Counted from the stretch's first letter, positions 16,302-25,392 are shown. The stretch: 64,000 nt of DNA from Sunxiuqinia rutila (GCF_050589705.1 NZ_JBNGOT010000017.1:1-64000); one strand, 5' to 3'. Notes: generated by a model from the letters alone, not told the origin. Program-made: numbers and translations.

Positions 16302-18155
16302 ATGAAGAATTTGAATTATGGAATAATTGGGAATTGCCGAAGTGCGGCATTGGTGTCGGAAACCGGCGCAATTGACTGGTTGTGTTTGCCACAATTTAAC
16401 AGTTCGTCGGTGTTTGCCAGCTTGCTGGATGAACAAAAAGGAGGAAGTTTTAAAATTATTCCGGAACACCTGAAGAAGATTACGCAGAGCTATATTCCGC
16501 GAACCAATATTTTGAAGACTCGTTTTGAGTGCGAGGATGGCACGTTTGAGGTTCAGGATTTTATGCCTCGATACAAAAATCCGGACAACGGGGGCTATTA
16601 CATCCCGCCGGATGTGGTTCGCTATTTTAAGTGGATTGAAGGCCAGCCCGAACTGCGTATCAGCTACGAGCCAAAGCTGGAGTATGCCAAGCATGAAACA
16701 GCTAGTTTTATGGAGCAAGGTTGTTTCACCAATGTGGAGCAAGGCTGCTACATCAAGTCCAATACGAAAGCGGGACCTTACGATTCGCTGTACTTGTATT
16801 CCAGCTTCGACTACAATGATATTCTGGAAAGCAATGTCCTGGTGTTGACCCAAGATGAGTTTTGCCTGCTGAGTTACAACCAGAAACTGTTGCCACAAGA
16901 TACCCGTCGTTCCAAGCTGAAACTGGAACGCACCAAAGTCTATTGGCTGAATTGGGCGGAACGAACCACTGCCTATAAAGTATACAACGAAGAAATTATC
17001 CGAAGTGCCTTAACCCTGAAAATGCTAAGCTTTGATAAGAGCGGCGCTATTTTAGCGGCACTAACCACTTCGCTTCCCGAAACCATTGGCGAAGAGCGGA
17101 ACTGGGATTACCGCTTCTGCTGGATTCGTGACGCCTCGATGGTGGTGAAAATTATGACATCGCTGGGGCACTACCGGATGGCCAAAAAGTACCTGAGCTT
17201 CATCCTCGATATTTTGCCCGATAAGGATGAGAAGATGCAGATTATGTATGGCATCAATGGGGAAAAGAAACTGAAAGAAATAGAGCTTTCGCATTTGTCT
17301 GGTTATGAAAATTCGACTCCGGTGCGTATTGGTAACGCGGCTTACAAGCAAAAGCAGAACGACATTTACGGAATTCTGCTGGATGTGATTTACCAGCAGT
17401 TGGAGATTTATGACATCAGCCTGGAATACAGCGAAGAGCTCTGGACCATTGTCCGGAACATCATTAAGGTGGTGGAAAATAACTGGAAAAAGCCTGATCG
17501 GGGTATCTGGGAAATTCGGAACGAAAACAAGCACTTCACCTTTAGCAAGGTTTTGTGCTGGACTGCTGTGGACCGGGCAGTGAAAATTGCCAAGCTGTTG
17601 CAGCGGGACATTTATACTGAAAAGTGGACCAAACTTCGGGATAAAATTCATCGGGACATTCATAAGCATGCCTGGTCGGAGAAAAAGCAGGCTTTTACTC
17701 AGGCTTATGGCTCCGAAGATTTGGATGCTTCCGTATTGCTGATGGAATCCTATGGATTCATTAATGCCACCGATCAGAAATATGTGAATACGGTGCTGGC
17801 CATTCAGCAAGACCTGGAGCAGGATGGACTGATGTTTCGTTACAAAAACAAGGACGATTTTGGCATTCCGCAGTCGGCCTTTACCATTTGCTCGTTTTGG
17901 CTTACCAATGCCTTGTTTAAAATTGGGCGCAAGGAAGAAGCCATCCAGAAGTTTCATCAATTGATGAGCTACTCGAACCATTTGGGTCTTTTTAGCGAAG
18001 ATCTGGATTTTAAAACCAAACGCATGTTGGGGAACTTCCCGCAAGCCTATTCGCATTTGGCCTTAATTGAAACAGCGATCAATGTGTCCGAGTCACAGTT
18101 ATCGGAAGAAGAACTTTTAATGGATTATATTCACGAAAAAAAGGGACTGTACTAG
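16302..18155 (+). CDS. Glycoside hydrolase family 15 protein (trehalase/glucoamylase-like)
   Basis: 617 residues, cytoplasmic (no signal peptide). The start MKNLNYGIIGNCRSAALVS with IDWLCLP is typical of the GH15 trehalase/glucoamylase branch, with a beta-sandwich N-terminal domain of about 230 residues. In the (alpha/alpha)6 barrel I see NWDYRFCWIRDAS, then DRGIWEIRNENKHFTFSK with W-E carrying the likely general acid, and GNFPQAYSHLALIETA near the end carrying the base region. The position opposite a trehalose-6-phosphate synthase/phosphatase suggests that the substrate is trehalose or a related alpha-glucoside, giving a synthesis/recycling pair. Glucoamylase or dextranase activity cannot be excluded. 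The stop codon lies inside a terminator hairpin. Confidence 0.9.
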   Translation: MKNLNYGIIGNCRSAALVSETGAIDWLCLPQFNSSSVFASLLDEQKGGSFKIIPEHLKKITQSYIPRTNILKTRFECEDGTFEVQDFMPRYKNPDNGGYYIPPDVVRYFKWIEGQPELRISYEPKLEYAKHETASFMEQGCFTNVEQGCYIKSNTKAGPYDSLYLYSSFDYNDILESNVLVLTQDEFCLLSYNQKLLPQDTRRSKLKLERTKVYWLNWAERTTAYKVYNEEIIRSALTLKMLSFDKSGAILAALTTSLPETIGEERNWDYRFCWIRDASMVVKIMTSLGHYRMAKKYLSFILDILPDKDEKMQIMYGINGEKKLKEIELSHLSGYENSTPVRIGNAAYKQKQNDIYGILLDVIYQQLEIYDISLEYSEELWTIVRNIIKVVENNWKKPDRGIWEIRNENKHFTFSKVLCWTAVDRAVKIAKLLQRDIYTEKWTKLRDKIHRDIHKHAWSEKKQAFTQAYGSEDLDASVLLMESYGFINATDQKYVNTVLAIQQDLEQDGLMFRYKNKDDFGIPQSAFTICSFWLTNALFKIGRKEEAIQKFHQLMSYSNHLGLFSEDLDFKTKRMLGNFPQAYSHLALIETAINVSESQLSEEELLMDYIHEKKGLY

Positions 18156-18166
18156 TCCCTTTTTTT
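18136..18166. terminator. Bidirectional terminator overlapping the GH15 stop codon
   Basis: A-tract, stem GGGACT, loop GTACT, stem AGTCCC, then T-tract. The TAG stop of the upstream gene (18153-18155) is part of the right arm. As it has A's on one side and T's on the other, it can serve both the plus-strand GH15 gene and the converging dps gene. Confidence 0.85.
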
Positions 18167-18184
18167 GATTTTTGGTTCTTTCCC

Positions 18185-18649
18185 TTAGCTGAGGAATGTC
18201 TTTAGCATCCAGATTTGTTTTTCGGTTTCTCCAATCATATCGCTGAATAGCGTTGTACTTGCCTCGTCGTCGATTGTTGCAGCTGTATCTTTCAGTGCAT
18301 TCATCTTTTTGAGCAGAATTTCTGATTGTTGAATGACAAGCTCAACGGCTTTTCGGCCTTCATGTACATCGGTTACTTCCGGAATATCGGCCACTGCAAG
18401 GTATTGACTGAATGCGTGCAACGGCTGTCCTCCTATGGTTAGAATGCGTTCTGCCACTTCATCGGCACGTTCTGAAACTTCATTGTAGTACTCTTCAAAT
18501 TTGGCATGCAAGACAAAAAACAAGCTGCCTTTAACATTCCAGTGAAAACCTCTAAGGTTTTGATAGTAGATCTGCAGGTCAGCTAAAAATTCGTTCATGT
18601 CTTTTACCAATACATCGTTGGATACTTGTGTTTTTTCCAGTGTTTTCAT
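18185..18649 (-). CDS. dps: Dps family DNA-binding ferritin-like protein
   Basis: 154 residues, standard for Dps. It oxidises ferrous iron with peroxide and stores it in a 12-subunit shell, protecting DNA. The ferroxidase site sequences are clear: Y-Q-N-L-R-G-F-H-W-N-V-K-G with the conserved His, then H-A-K-F-E-E-Y-Y-N-E with the downstream acidic pair, and DEVAERI + GG-PL. It is divergent from oxyR, 99 bp apart, and has a TAnnTTTG box in that gap, so peroxide induction through OxyR is likely. Confidence 0.94.
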   Translation of the reverse strand: MKTLEKTQVSNDVLVKDMNEFLADLQIYYQNLRGFHWNVKGSLFFVLHAKFEEYYNEVSERADEVAERILTIGGQPLHAFSQYLAVADIPEVTDVHEGRKAVELVIQQSEILLKKMNALKDTAATIDDEASTTLFSDMIGETEKQIWMLKTFLS

Positions 18650-18695
18650 TGTGTCTATTTTTTAGTTTGTTTTTCCTTGTTTTTTTATTCTGATT

Positions 18696-18703
18696 CAAAG
18701 ATA
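18696..18703 (-). promoter_or_regulatory. Bacteroidetes -7 box for dps
   Basis: Reads TATCTTTG on the minus strand, 47 bp upstream of the dps start and inside the dps-oxyR divergent region, where OxyR would be expected to bind. Confidence 0.6.
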
Positions 18704-18748
18704 CTATTAGTGATATTTATTAATTTTATACCACCATAAGAATAGGTT

Positions 18749-19693
18749 ATGAATATCAATCAACTCAAGTATTTTGTGAGCTTGTATCGGCTTCGGAATT
18801 TTTCGAAAGCAGCCAGCGAACTTCAGATTAGTCAACCAGCCCTGAGTCTACAGATTCAGAAGTTGGAGGAGGAGTTTGGCTATCATTTGGTGGAGCGCCA
18901 TGTAAAACCTTTGGGAATTACGCCGGAAGGTGAGTTGTTTTTTGAGAAGGCCGTACAGATTATTCAGATGGTGAATGAGCTGGATCAGTTGAGTCTGGAG
19001 CTGGAAGAGGAAATTGAAGGGCAAATCCGGATTGGGATCATTCCAACTTTATCGCCCTATCTGACGCCTTTGGTCATTCAGCAGGCGCAACAACAATACC
19101 CAGGGCTGAAAATTGAAATTGTGGAGCTGGTTACCGAGGACATTCTTAAAAAGCTAACCTTTAATGAATTGGATGCCGGTATTGTTTCTACGCCAATCAA
19201 GGCCAGCAATGTTGGATTCAAGCCCTTGTTTTACGAGCAATTCTATTTATATGTGGCCGAAAATCATCCGCTGTACTCGCAAGCCCGAATTAAGCAGCAT
19301 GAAGTTCCAGCAGACCAGTTGTGGTACCTTACAGAAGGAAACTGTTTTCAGAATCAGGTGAATTCACTTTGTACCATTCCTTCTTTTGATGCGGTGTCGT
19401 ACCCGTTTCGGTATGTCTCCAGTTCCATCGAATCCCTGAAACGAATTGTAGAAAGTCAGGGGGGACTGACTTTTATTCCGGAACTGGCTACCTTGAATGT
19501 CCCTTCGGAATACGAAGATTTGGTCAAGCGACTGGAAGCACCCGTTCCGTACCGTGAGATTAGTCTGGTTTATTTGAAGTCAACCGGGGAGAAGAAATTG
19601 GTTAAGGCTTTTACGGAGGTTATTTTAGACACTATTCCCAAGCGCATGAAAAAGAAACCGTCAGTAACGGCTCCGCTTGATACGAAACTATAG
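18749..19693 (+). CDS. oxyR: Peroxide-sensing LysR-type regulator OxyR
   Basis: 314 residues. The N-terminal winged helix (residues 1-60) has FSKAASELQISQPALSLQ, the LysR recognition helix. The effector domain carries E-G-N-C-F-Q-N-Q-V-N-S-L-C: by count the cysteines are at 199 and 208, the same numbers as the redox pair of Escherichia coli OxyR (C199/C208). That argues strongly for OxyR rather than another LysR protein. It is divergent from dps, a classical target. It ends at a terminator shared with converging dnaK. Confidence 0.95.
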   Translation: MNINQLKYFVSLYRLRNFSKAASELQISQPALSLQIQKLEEEFGYHLVERHVKPLGITPEGELFFEKAVQIIQMVNELDQLSLELEEEIEGQIRIGIIPTLSPYLTPLVIQQAQQQYPGLKIEIVELVTEDILKKLTFNELDAGIVSTPIKASNVGFKPLFYEQFYLYVAENHPLYSQARIKQHEVPADQLWYLTEGNCFQNQVNSLCTIPSFDAVSYPFRYVSSSIESLKRIVESQGGLTFIPELATLNVPSEYEDLVKRLEAPVPYREISLVYLKSTGEKKLVKAFTEVILDTIPKRMKKKPSVTAPLDTKL

Positions 19694-19696
19694 GGC

Positions 19697-19735
19697 AAAA
19701 AAAATCCCCGAAGCTTGTGCTCCGGGGATTTTTAT
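19697..19735. terminator. Bidirectional terminator between oxyR and dnaK
   Basis: A-tract then AAAATCCCCGAAGC, loop TTGT, GCTCCGGGGATTTT: a 14-bp stem with one mismatch, with A's before and T's after, placed between two converging genes. Confidence 0.93.
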
Positions 19736-19751
19736 ATCATGAGGGTGAAGC

Positions 19752-21674
19752 TTACTTCACTTCTTCAAAGTCTACATCAGTTACTTCGCCGTCTTGGCCA
19801 GCTGACTGCGTATCTCCACCTTGAGCTCCTCCTGCATTCGCATTAGGACCGGCTTGCTCACCGCCTGCCTGGGCCTGTGCGTTATACATTTCCTGAGAAG
19901 CTGCCTGGAATACTTGGTTCAACTCAGCTGTTGCTGCGTCAATGGCATCCAAGTCTTCTGCTTTGTGGGCTTCTTTCAGCTTGTTTAAAGCAGCTTCAAT
20001 CGGACCTTTTTTGTCAGCTGGAAGTTTATCGCCAAACTCTTTCAGTTGTTTTTCAGTTTGGAAGATTAATCCGTCAGCCTGGTTCATCTTGTCTACTTTC
20101 TCACGAGCTTTTTGGTCCGCATCAGCATTGGCTTCTGCTTCCGTTTTCATCTTTTGGATTTCATCATCGCTCAAGCCCGAAGATGCTTCAATTCGAATGG
20201 ATTGTGATTTTCCAGTCGCTTTATCCTTGGCATGAACGTGAAGGATACCGTTGGCATCAATGTCGAATGATACTTCAATTTGAGGTACTCCGCGTGGTGC
20301 TGGTGGTATTCCGTCCAGGTGGAACCGTCCGATGGTTTTGTTGCCATTGGCCATTGGGCGCTCGCCTTGCAGAACATGAATCTCAACAGATGGCTGGTTG
20401 TCAGCAGCTGTTGTAAATGTTTCTGCTTTTTTGGTTGGAATGGTTGTGTTGGATTCAATCAGTTTGGTCATCACACCACCCATGGTTTCAATACCCAATG
20501 AAAGCGGAGTTACGTCAAGAAGCAATACATCTTTAACTTCTCCTGTCAGTACTCCACCCTGAATGGCAGCACCTACAGCAACAACTTCATCAGGATTCAC
20601 CCCTTTTGAAGGCGCTTTGCCAAAGAACTGCTGTACTTTTTCCTGAATGGCAGGAATACGTGTTGATCCACCAACCAATAGAATTTCATCAATATCGGAT
20701 GCTGCCAAGCCAGCGTTTTTCAAGGCTTTTTTACAAGGCTCGATTGTGGCATTGATCAGGCTGTCAGCTAATTGTTCGAATTTGGCACGTGTCAGTGTTT
20801 TTACCAAGTGTTTTGGCACACCGTCAACCGGCATAATGTAAGGCAGGTTGATTTCTGTTTGTGTTGAACTTGACAACTCAATTTTAGCTTTTTCTGCTGC
20901 TTCTTTTAAGCGTTGCAGAGCCATTGGGTCTTTGCGAAGGTCAATGCCTTCATTGCTTTTGAAGTCTTCTGCCAGCCAGTCAATCAAAACCTGGTCGAAG
21001 TCATCACCTCCAAGGTGAGTGTCACCATCGGTTGATTTTACTTCAAAAACACCGTCACCCAATTCCAGGATAGAGATATCGAACGTACCACCACCCAAGT
21101 CAAAAACGGCTACTTTCATGTCACGGTCCATTTTGTCTAAACCGTAAGCCAAAGAGGCAGCTGTAGGCTCGTTGATGATCCGGCGTACTTGCAGACCTGC
21201 AATTTCTCCGGCTTCTTTGGTAGCCTGGCGCTGAGCGTCGTTAAAATAAGCAGGAACAGTAATTACTGCTTCTGTTACTTCTTGTCCTAAGTAATCTTCA
21301 GCTGTTTTCTTCATTTTTTGAAGAACCATTGCTGAAATTTCCTGTGGCGAATATTTACGGTCATCAATCTGTACCCGTGGTGTATTGTTGTCTCCTTTAA
21401 CTACTTTATAAGGAACGCGTGCCACTTCTTTGCTCAAGTTGTCATAGCCTTCACCCATGAATCGTTTGATGGATGAAATGGTTTTTTCAGGGTTGGTAAT
21501 GGCCTGACGTTTGGCAGGATCACCAATTTTGCGCTCACCGTTTTCTACAAAAGCAACGGTTGATGGGGTTGTTCTTTTTCCTTCGCTGTTAGGAATAACA
21601 ACAGGCTCGTTTCCTTCCATTACAGAAACGCATGAGTTTGTTGTTCCTAAGTCAATTCCAATTATTTTTCCCAT
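19752..21674 (-). CDS. dnaK: Molecular chaperone DnaK (Hsp70)
   Basis: A full-length 640-residue Hsp70. The ATPase domain has IGIDLGTTNSCVSV, VITVPAYFNDAQRQATK, RIINEPTAASLAYG, AVFDLGGGTFDIS and LLVGGSTRIPAIQ; the substrate domain has DVTPLSLGIET. A Gly/Ala/Gln-rich tail ends in D-V-D-F-E-E-V-K, close to the EEVD-like end of bacterial DnaK. It folds nascent and damaged proteins with DnaJ and GrpE, neither of which is adjacent. It is a single-gene unit with its own 221-bp upstream region and a strong terminator. Confidence 0.98.
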   Translation of the reverse strand: MGKIIGIDLGTTNSCVSVMEGNEPVVIPNSEGKRTTPSTVAFVENGERKIGDPAKRQAITNPEKTISSIKRFMGEGYDNLSKEVARVPYKVVKGDNNTPRVQIDDRKYSPQEISAMVLQKMKKTAEDYLGQEVTEAVITVPAYFNDAQRQATKEAGEIAGLQVRRIINEPTAASLAYGLDKMDRDMKVAVFDLGGGTFDISILELGDGVFEVKSTDGDTHLGGDDFDQVLIDWLAEDFKSNEGIDLRKDPMALQRLKEAAEKAKIELSSSTQTEINLPYIMPVDGVPKHLVKTLTRAKFEQLADSLINATIEPCKKALKNAGLAASDIDEILLVGGSTRIPAIQEKVQQFFGKAPSKGVNPDEVVAVGAAIQGGVLTGEVKDVLLLDVTPLSLGIETMGGVMTKLIESNTTIPTKKAETFTTAADNQPSVEIHVLQGERPMANGNKTIGRFHLDGIPPAPRGVPQIEVSFDIDANGILHVHAKDKATGKSQSIRIEASSGLSDDEIQKMKTEAEANADADQKAREKVDKMNQADGLIFQTEKQLKEFGDKLPADKKGPIEAALNKLKEAHKAEDLDAIDAATAELNQVFQAASQEMYNAQAQAGGEQAGPNANAGGAQGGDTQSAGQDGEVTDVDFEEVK

Positions 21675-21895
21675 GGTAATTGTATTTTTATTTTTAATGA
21701 TTTCAAGTTGAATTTAAAATTCACGATCAAGAGGAATCAATGATTATGCCAAGAGAAAATCTTCTTGTTGAAATGCAATAATGGCACAAAGGATGGCCTG
21801 AGAAAAAATCATGCTGACATATTTGGTGACAAAAAGACAGCGGTTGTGGTTTTTTTTCTATTTTAGGCTTCAAATCAATTAAACGTAATTTATCA
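21675..21895. promoter_or_regulatory. Divergent upstream region of dnaK
   Basis: 221 bp without a gene. On the minus strand, TTGGCATAATCATTGA (21752-21737) resembles a sigma-54-type promoter (TGGCAC-N5-TTGC, here TGGCAT-N5-TTGA) and lies about 63 bp before the dnaK start. Nearer the plus-strand gene are two TGACA words 12 bp apart within CTGACATATTTGGTGACA (21811-21828). Both are candidates for heat-shock control; neither is proven. Confidence 0.4.
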
Positions 21896-23005
21896 ATGAA
21901 ATCAAACGCGATCAGAACGGGTAAGAAAGAGCGACTGCTTTCGCTTGATGCCCTGAGGGGATTTGACATGTTTTGGATTACCGGCGGAAGCATGTTAGCT
22001 GTTTTTTTTGCAGAAGTAACCGGTTTTGACTGGTTGTCGAACCAAATGCATCATGTTGAGTGGGCTGGCCTGCGCATGTATGATTTAATTTTCCCCTTGT
22101 TCATGTTTATTTCGGGGGTGGCCATTCCGTATGCCCTGATTTCGAAACTTGAAAAAAATGTTCCTCAAAAAACATTACTGGCCAAAGTCACCAAGCGTAT
22201 GGTTACTTTGGTGGTGCTTGGAGTTATTTACAATGGTGCCTTGCAGGGCAACCTGACCAATATTCGTTTTGCCAGTGTGCTGGGACAAATCGGTCTGGCT
22301 TATTTTTTCGCAGCCGTTATTGTTATTTATACCAAATCATTTGCAAGCCGTTTGTATTGGCTGGCGGGTATGCTGGTGGGCTATGCCTTCATTCAGCTTT
22401 TTGTTCCTGTTCCGGGATTTGGTGCCGGGGTGCTAACACCGGAAGGATGCATCAATGGGTATATTGATCGTTTGTTTCTTCCCGGACGTTTGCACGGAAA
22501 GGTGTTTGATCCTGAAGGCTTATTGTGCATTATTTCGGCTGCCGGCATCACCTTGATGGGCTCAGTGGCTGGTCACTTTTTACGTGAGCAAAGCCGGACA
22601 CCATGGCAGAAAATTACGATCCTTTCCGGTATTGGTGCAGGCTTGCTTGTACTGGGACTGGCTTTACATCCGGTTTACCCAATTATTAAATCGGCATGGA
22701 CTACTTCTTTTAACCTGGCAGCAGGTGGAATCAGCTTTTTGCTGATGGCCTTTTTCTACCTGATTATCGATGTGCTGAAATGGCAAAAATGGTCTTTCTA
22801 CTTCCGAGTCATTGGAATGAACTCCATTTTTGTGTATTTATTTGTCCGGTTTATTGATGTGTCAACATTAACCGGCTTCTTGTTTGGTTGGTCGCCTGAG
22901 CTTCTGGGAGACTTTGGTCAACTGATCTGGATTATTGGTTATCTGGGGATTATCTGGTCGGTGTTGTATTACATGTATCGCAAACAAATTTTCTTACGAG
23001 TATAA
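21896..23005 (+). CDS. Multipass acyltransferase, DUF5009 / HGSNAT-like
   Basis: 369 residues with about ten hydrophobic segments. The N-terminal LSLDALRGFDMFWI is the signature of the DUF5009/heparan-alpha-glucosaminide N-acetyltransferase family, membrane proteins thought to pass acetyl groups across the membrane onto sugars. Further support comes from Y-D-L-I-F-P-L-F-M-F-I-S-G and F-Y-F-R-V-I-G-M-N-S-I. The substrate cannot be told from sequence; amino sugars of cell-wall or host glycan origin are plausible. It is monocistronic: divergent from dnaK and closed by a strong hairpin. Confidence 0.85.
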   Translation: MKSNAIRTGKKERLLSLDALRGFDMFWITGGSMLAVFFAEVTGFDWLSNQMHHVEWAGLRMYDLIFPLFMFISGVAIPYALISKLEKNVPQKTLLAKVTKRMVTLVVLGVIYNGALQGNLTNIRFASVLGQIGLAYFFAAVIVIYTKSFASRLYWLAGMLVGYAFIQLFVPVPGFGAGVLTPEGCINGYIDRLFLPGRLHGKVFDPEGLLCIISAAGITLMGSVAGHFLREQSRTPWQKITILSGIGAGLLVLGLALHPVYPIIKSAWTTSFNLAAGGISFLLMAFFYLIIDVLKWQKWSFYFRVIGMNSIFVYLFVRFIDVSTLTGFLFGWSPELLGDFGQLIWIIGYLGIIWSVLYYMYRKQIFLRV

Positions 23006-23042
23006 ACAACAAAGGGCTGCAATTGGCAGCCCTTTGTTGTTA
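23005..23042. terminator. Bidirectional terminator after the acyltransferase gene
   Basis: AACAACAAAGGGCTGC, loop AATTG, GCAGCCCTTTGTTGTT: a perfect 16-bp stem placed between converging genes. The last base of the upstream TAA begins it. Confidence 0.85.
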
Positions 23043-23043
23043 T

Positions 23044-24396
23044 TTAGAAGATGGCATAGCTAAAGCCAAGGTTAAGGGAAAGTCGGATGCTGTTATCCTG
23101 GGTAAGATAGGATGTGCGCATGGGTTTGTCGGAGTAATAAGCCTGAAGCTGGCCGTTAATTTGAAGCTGTGGCGATAGGTAGTAAGAAATGCTGCCATTC
23201 AGTGCCAGCGTATTTTTCCAATATTTCTGCTCCTCCTCAGTCGCAGAATACTTCGGTTCTTCAATTCCATAATATCCTACCCCAAACCTGGCAATTGTTC
23301 TGAAATTGGGGGTGTAATTCCATCCAATGGAGGAAGATAGATTGAGTATATTGGATGGATAGCCCAAGTCCTCATCGCTTAGACGTATTTTCTCGGATAA
23401 GTTTAGGTTGAAGATTCGATCCCAATAAAGATTGATGGGCCGTACACAGCGATAATTTAATTGTGCGATTAACAGTGTGAGGTCATTTTCCCATTGATCA
23501 GTGTCATTGTTTTTTTGCATGTTGTGCGAGTAGTGGGGACTTACAGTTGCTGTCAGCTTTCTTCCGGCATAGCGATCAGGAACAGAAGCAAAACTCCAGT
23601 AATCATTCATGGTCGTAAAGTAGGAGATTGTACTTTCGGTAACCAATTCTTGCTTGTGTAGCAAAGAGTCTAGTGCTTCCAGTTCGGCAATTTTGCGAAT
23701 GCGATAGTCGAAAAAGCGCTTGTTTTTAAGCTTGGTGGCTGTTTGGGCAAATTCAAAAATATCATCATCGGTTAATTCCCGGTTGAGCAATCCATCTTTT
23801 TCAAGCGACTGTAAAATGTAATACGCCTGCCAGTAGTCACTGATGGGTTCGATACGCCCATAACCTCCGCCCAGACCCAGCTGTAAGACGTAATTGTTGT
23901 TTGTGGTCTTATTGGTATTTGAATTGGAAGTCAGCTTATCTTTATGGGTGCTATAGAAAATGGATGGAGCTACCGTTAAAAAGAATTTGTCTTCCTGTAG
24001 GTAGTAGTCCTGATTTCCGCTAAACTGAAGGTGTAGCTGAGCATCGGTTGACTTCGTTGTATTGGGGCCTTCTTTATCCTTTTTGGATTGGTAGTTGGGC
24101 GTGAGTGTGGCCGAAATGAACGTGACTTTCTTTCGCGAGTTAAAATTAAACTGATATTGCAATTCAGCTGCTGTGTGGAATTGGGATTTTTCAAAATCCA
24201 CGGCATCCAGCCAAAGGTTTCCGGAGGCTTCCTGTTGTTCAAAAGTAGAACGACTTCCTGATAAACTGAAGGTGCTGGTTAATTCGTGACGTTTGTATTC
24301 GGGTGTTTTGTACCTGGAAAGATCAAAATTCTTATCCTGTGCAGGGAGTGTAAACGTAGCAAGCAGGAAAAGGCTAAGTAACAGGTTTGTTTTCAT
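23044..24396 (-). CDS. Predicted outer-membrane beta-barrel protein, unknown function
   Basis: 450 residues. The signal peptide MKTNLLLSLFLLATFTLPAQ is followed by alternating hydrophobic/polar strands throughout (for example HTAAELQYQFNFNS, KVTFISATLTPNY, LSLNLGFSYAIF). The terminal phenylalanine fits the signal recognised by the BAM machinery. The middle (about residues 185-245) is helical and charged, perhaps a plug or periplasmic insert. I recognise no named family. It is a single gene, divergent from panB. Confidence 0.65.
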   Translation of the reverse strand: MKTNLLLSLFLLATFTLPAQDKNFDLSRYKTPEYKRHELTSTFSLSGSRSTFEQQEASGNLWLDAVDFEKSQFHTAAELQYQFNFNSRKKVTFISATLTPNYQSKKDKEGPNTTKSTDAQLHLQFSGNQDYYLQEDKFFLTVAPSIFYSTHKDKLTSNSNTNKTTNNNYVLQLGLGGGYGRIEPISDYWQAYYILQSLEKDGLLNRELTDDDIFEFAQTATKLKNKRFFDYRIRKIAELEALDSLLHKQELVTESTISYFTTMNDYWSFASVPDRYAGRKLTATVSPHYSHNMQKNNDTDQWENDLTLLIAQLNYRCVRPINLYWDRIFNLNLSEKIRLSDEDLGYPSNILNLSSSIGWNYTPNFRTIARFGVGYYGIEEPKYSATEEEQKYWKNTLALNGSISYYLSPQLQINGQLQAYYSDKPMRTSYLTQDNSIRLSLNLGFSYAIF

Positions 24397-24576
24397 GGAG
24401 TTATTTTTAGCGTTTCGCTTAAAAATACAAAATGTTTTTAATATAAAAAATGTTAATAGTTACTGTATGTCTTGCAGGATACCTTATCTGAGAAATCAGT
24501 CTGGATAGGTTTTTTACAAAGCTTAAAAGCAACTTATAAATTTGTACTTTTGTAGTTTAATAGAATTTGAAAAGTT
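24397..24576. other. Divergent intergenic region between barrel gene and panB
   Basis: 180 bp, AT-rich, with no open frame of interest. The plus-strand box TACTTTTG at 24545-24552 is listed separately. No hairpin or operator stood out. Confidence 0.5.
24545..24552 (+). promoter_or_regulatory. Bacteroidetes -7 box for panB
   Basis: TACTTTTG matches TAnnTTTG, 24 bp before the panB ATG. Confidence 0.6.
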
Positions 24577-25392
24577 ATGTCAGTACATAAAGAAGTTAAA
24601 CGAGTAACAACTCATGTCCTTTCAGAAATGAAATTGAAAGGCGAAAAAATATCCATGCTGACCAGCTATGATTATAGTATGGCCAAGCTGGTGGATGAAG
24701 CCGGCATTGATGTTATTTTGGTGGGTGATTCAGCCTCCAATGTGATGTCGGGAAATGAAACAACGCTTCCGATTACTTTGGACCAGATGATTTACCACGG
24801 AACCTCGGTCGTGAAAGCTGCCAACCGTGCCTTGGTTGTTGTTGATCTTCCTTTTGGAACCTATCAGGGTAACAGCAAGGAAGCTTTAAGTTCGGCTATT
24901 CGAATTATGAAAGAAACGGCTGCTGATGCCGTGAAGCTGGAAGGCGGTCGCGAAGTTATTGAGTCGGTGACTCGTATTTTATCGGCTGGCATCCCAGTTA
25001 TGGGGCACTTGGGCTTAATGCCACAGTCTATTCATAAGTACGGTACTTATACGGTGCGTGCCAAGCAAGAAGAAGAAGCCGAAAAACTGATTGAAGATGC
25101 CAAGTTGTTGGAAGAAGCCGGCTGTTTCGCTATCGTGCTGGAAAAAATTCCGGCTGCGTTGGGAACAAAGGTTGCTGAATCCGTTAAGATCCCGATCATC
25201 GGAATTGGTGCTGGTAGCGGTGTAGATGGTCAGGTGCTGGTGATTCACGATATGTTGGGAATTACCCAGGAATTTTCGCCACGTTTCTTGCGTCGTTATC
25301 ACAACTTGGCAACCGAGATAAAAGGTGCCGTTGGCAGTTATATTGAAGATGTTAAATCGGTCAATTTCCCGAATGAGCGGGAACAATATTAA
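24577..25392 (+). CDS. panB: 3-methyl-2-oxobutanoate hydroxymethyltransferase
   Basis: 271 residues. It catalyses the first committed step of pantothenate (coenzyme A) synthesis, adding a hydroxymethyl group from methylene-tetrahydrofolate to alpha-ketoisovalerate. Family blocks are intact: MLTSYDYSMAKLVDEAGID, ILVGDSASNVMSGNETT, DLPFGTY, AVKLEGG, GHLGLMPQS, and IGIGAGSGVDGQVLVIHDMLG. The conserved metal-binding Asp and catalytic Glu positions are present. No other pan gene is adjacent. A GC-rich hairpin follows. Confidence 0.97.
   Translation: MSVHKEVKRVTTHVLSEMKLKGEKISMLTSYDYSMAKLVDEAGIDVILVGDSASNVMSGNETTLPITLDQMIYHGTSVVKAANRALVVVDLPFGTYQGNSKEALSSAIRIMKETAADAVKLEGGREVIESVTRILSAGIPVMGHLGLMPQSIHKYGTYTVRAKQEEEAEKLIEDAKLLEEAGCFAIVLEKIPAALGTKVAESVKIPIIGIGAGSGVDGQVLVIHDMLGITQEFSPRFLRRYHNLATEIKGAVGSYIEDVKSVNFPNEREQY

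Noticed and set aside
16278..16898. Open frame of 206 codons on the minus strand
   Set aside because: Shadow of the GH15 gene start; it would also overlap the divergent promoter region.
17061..18056. Open frame of 331 codons on the minus strand
   Set aside because: Shadow of the GH15 gene, whose catalytic motifs are intact on the plus strand.
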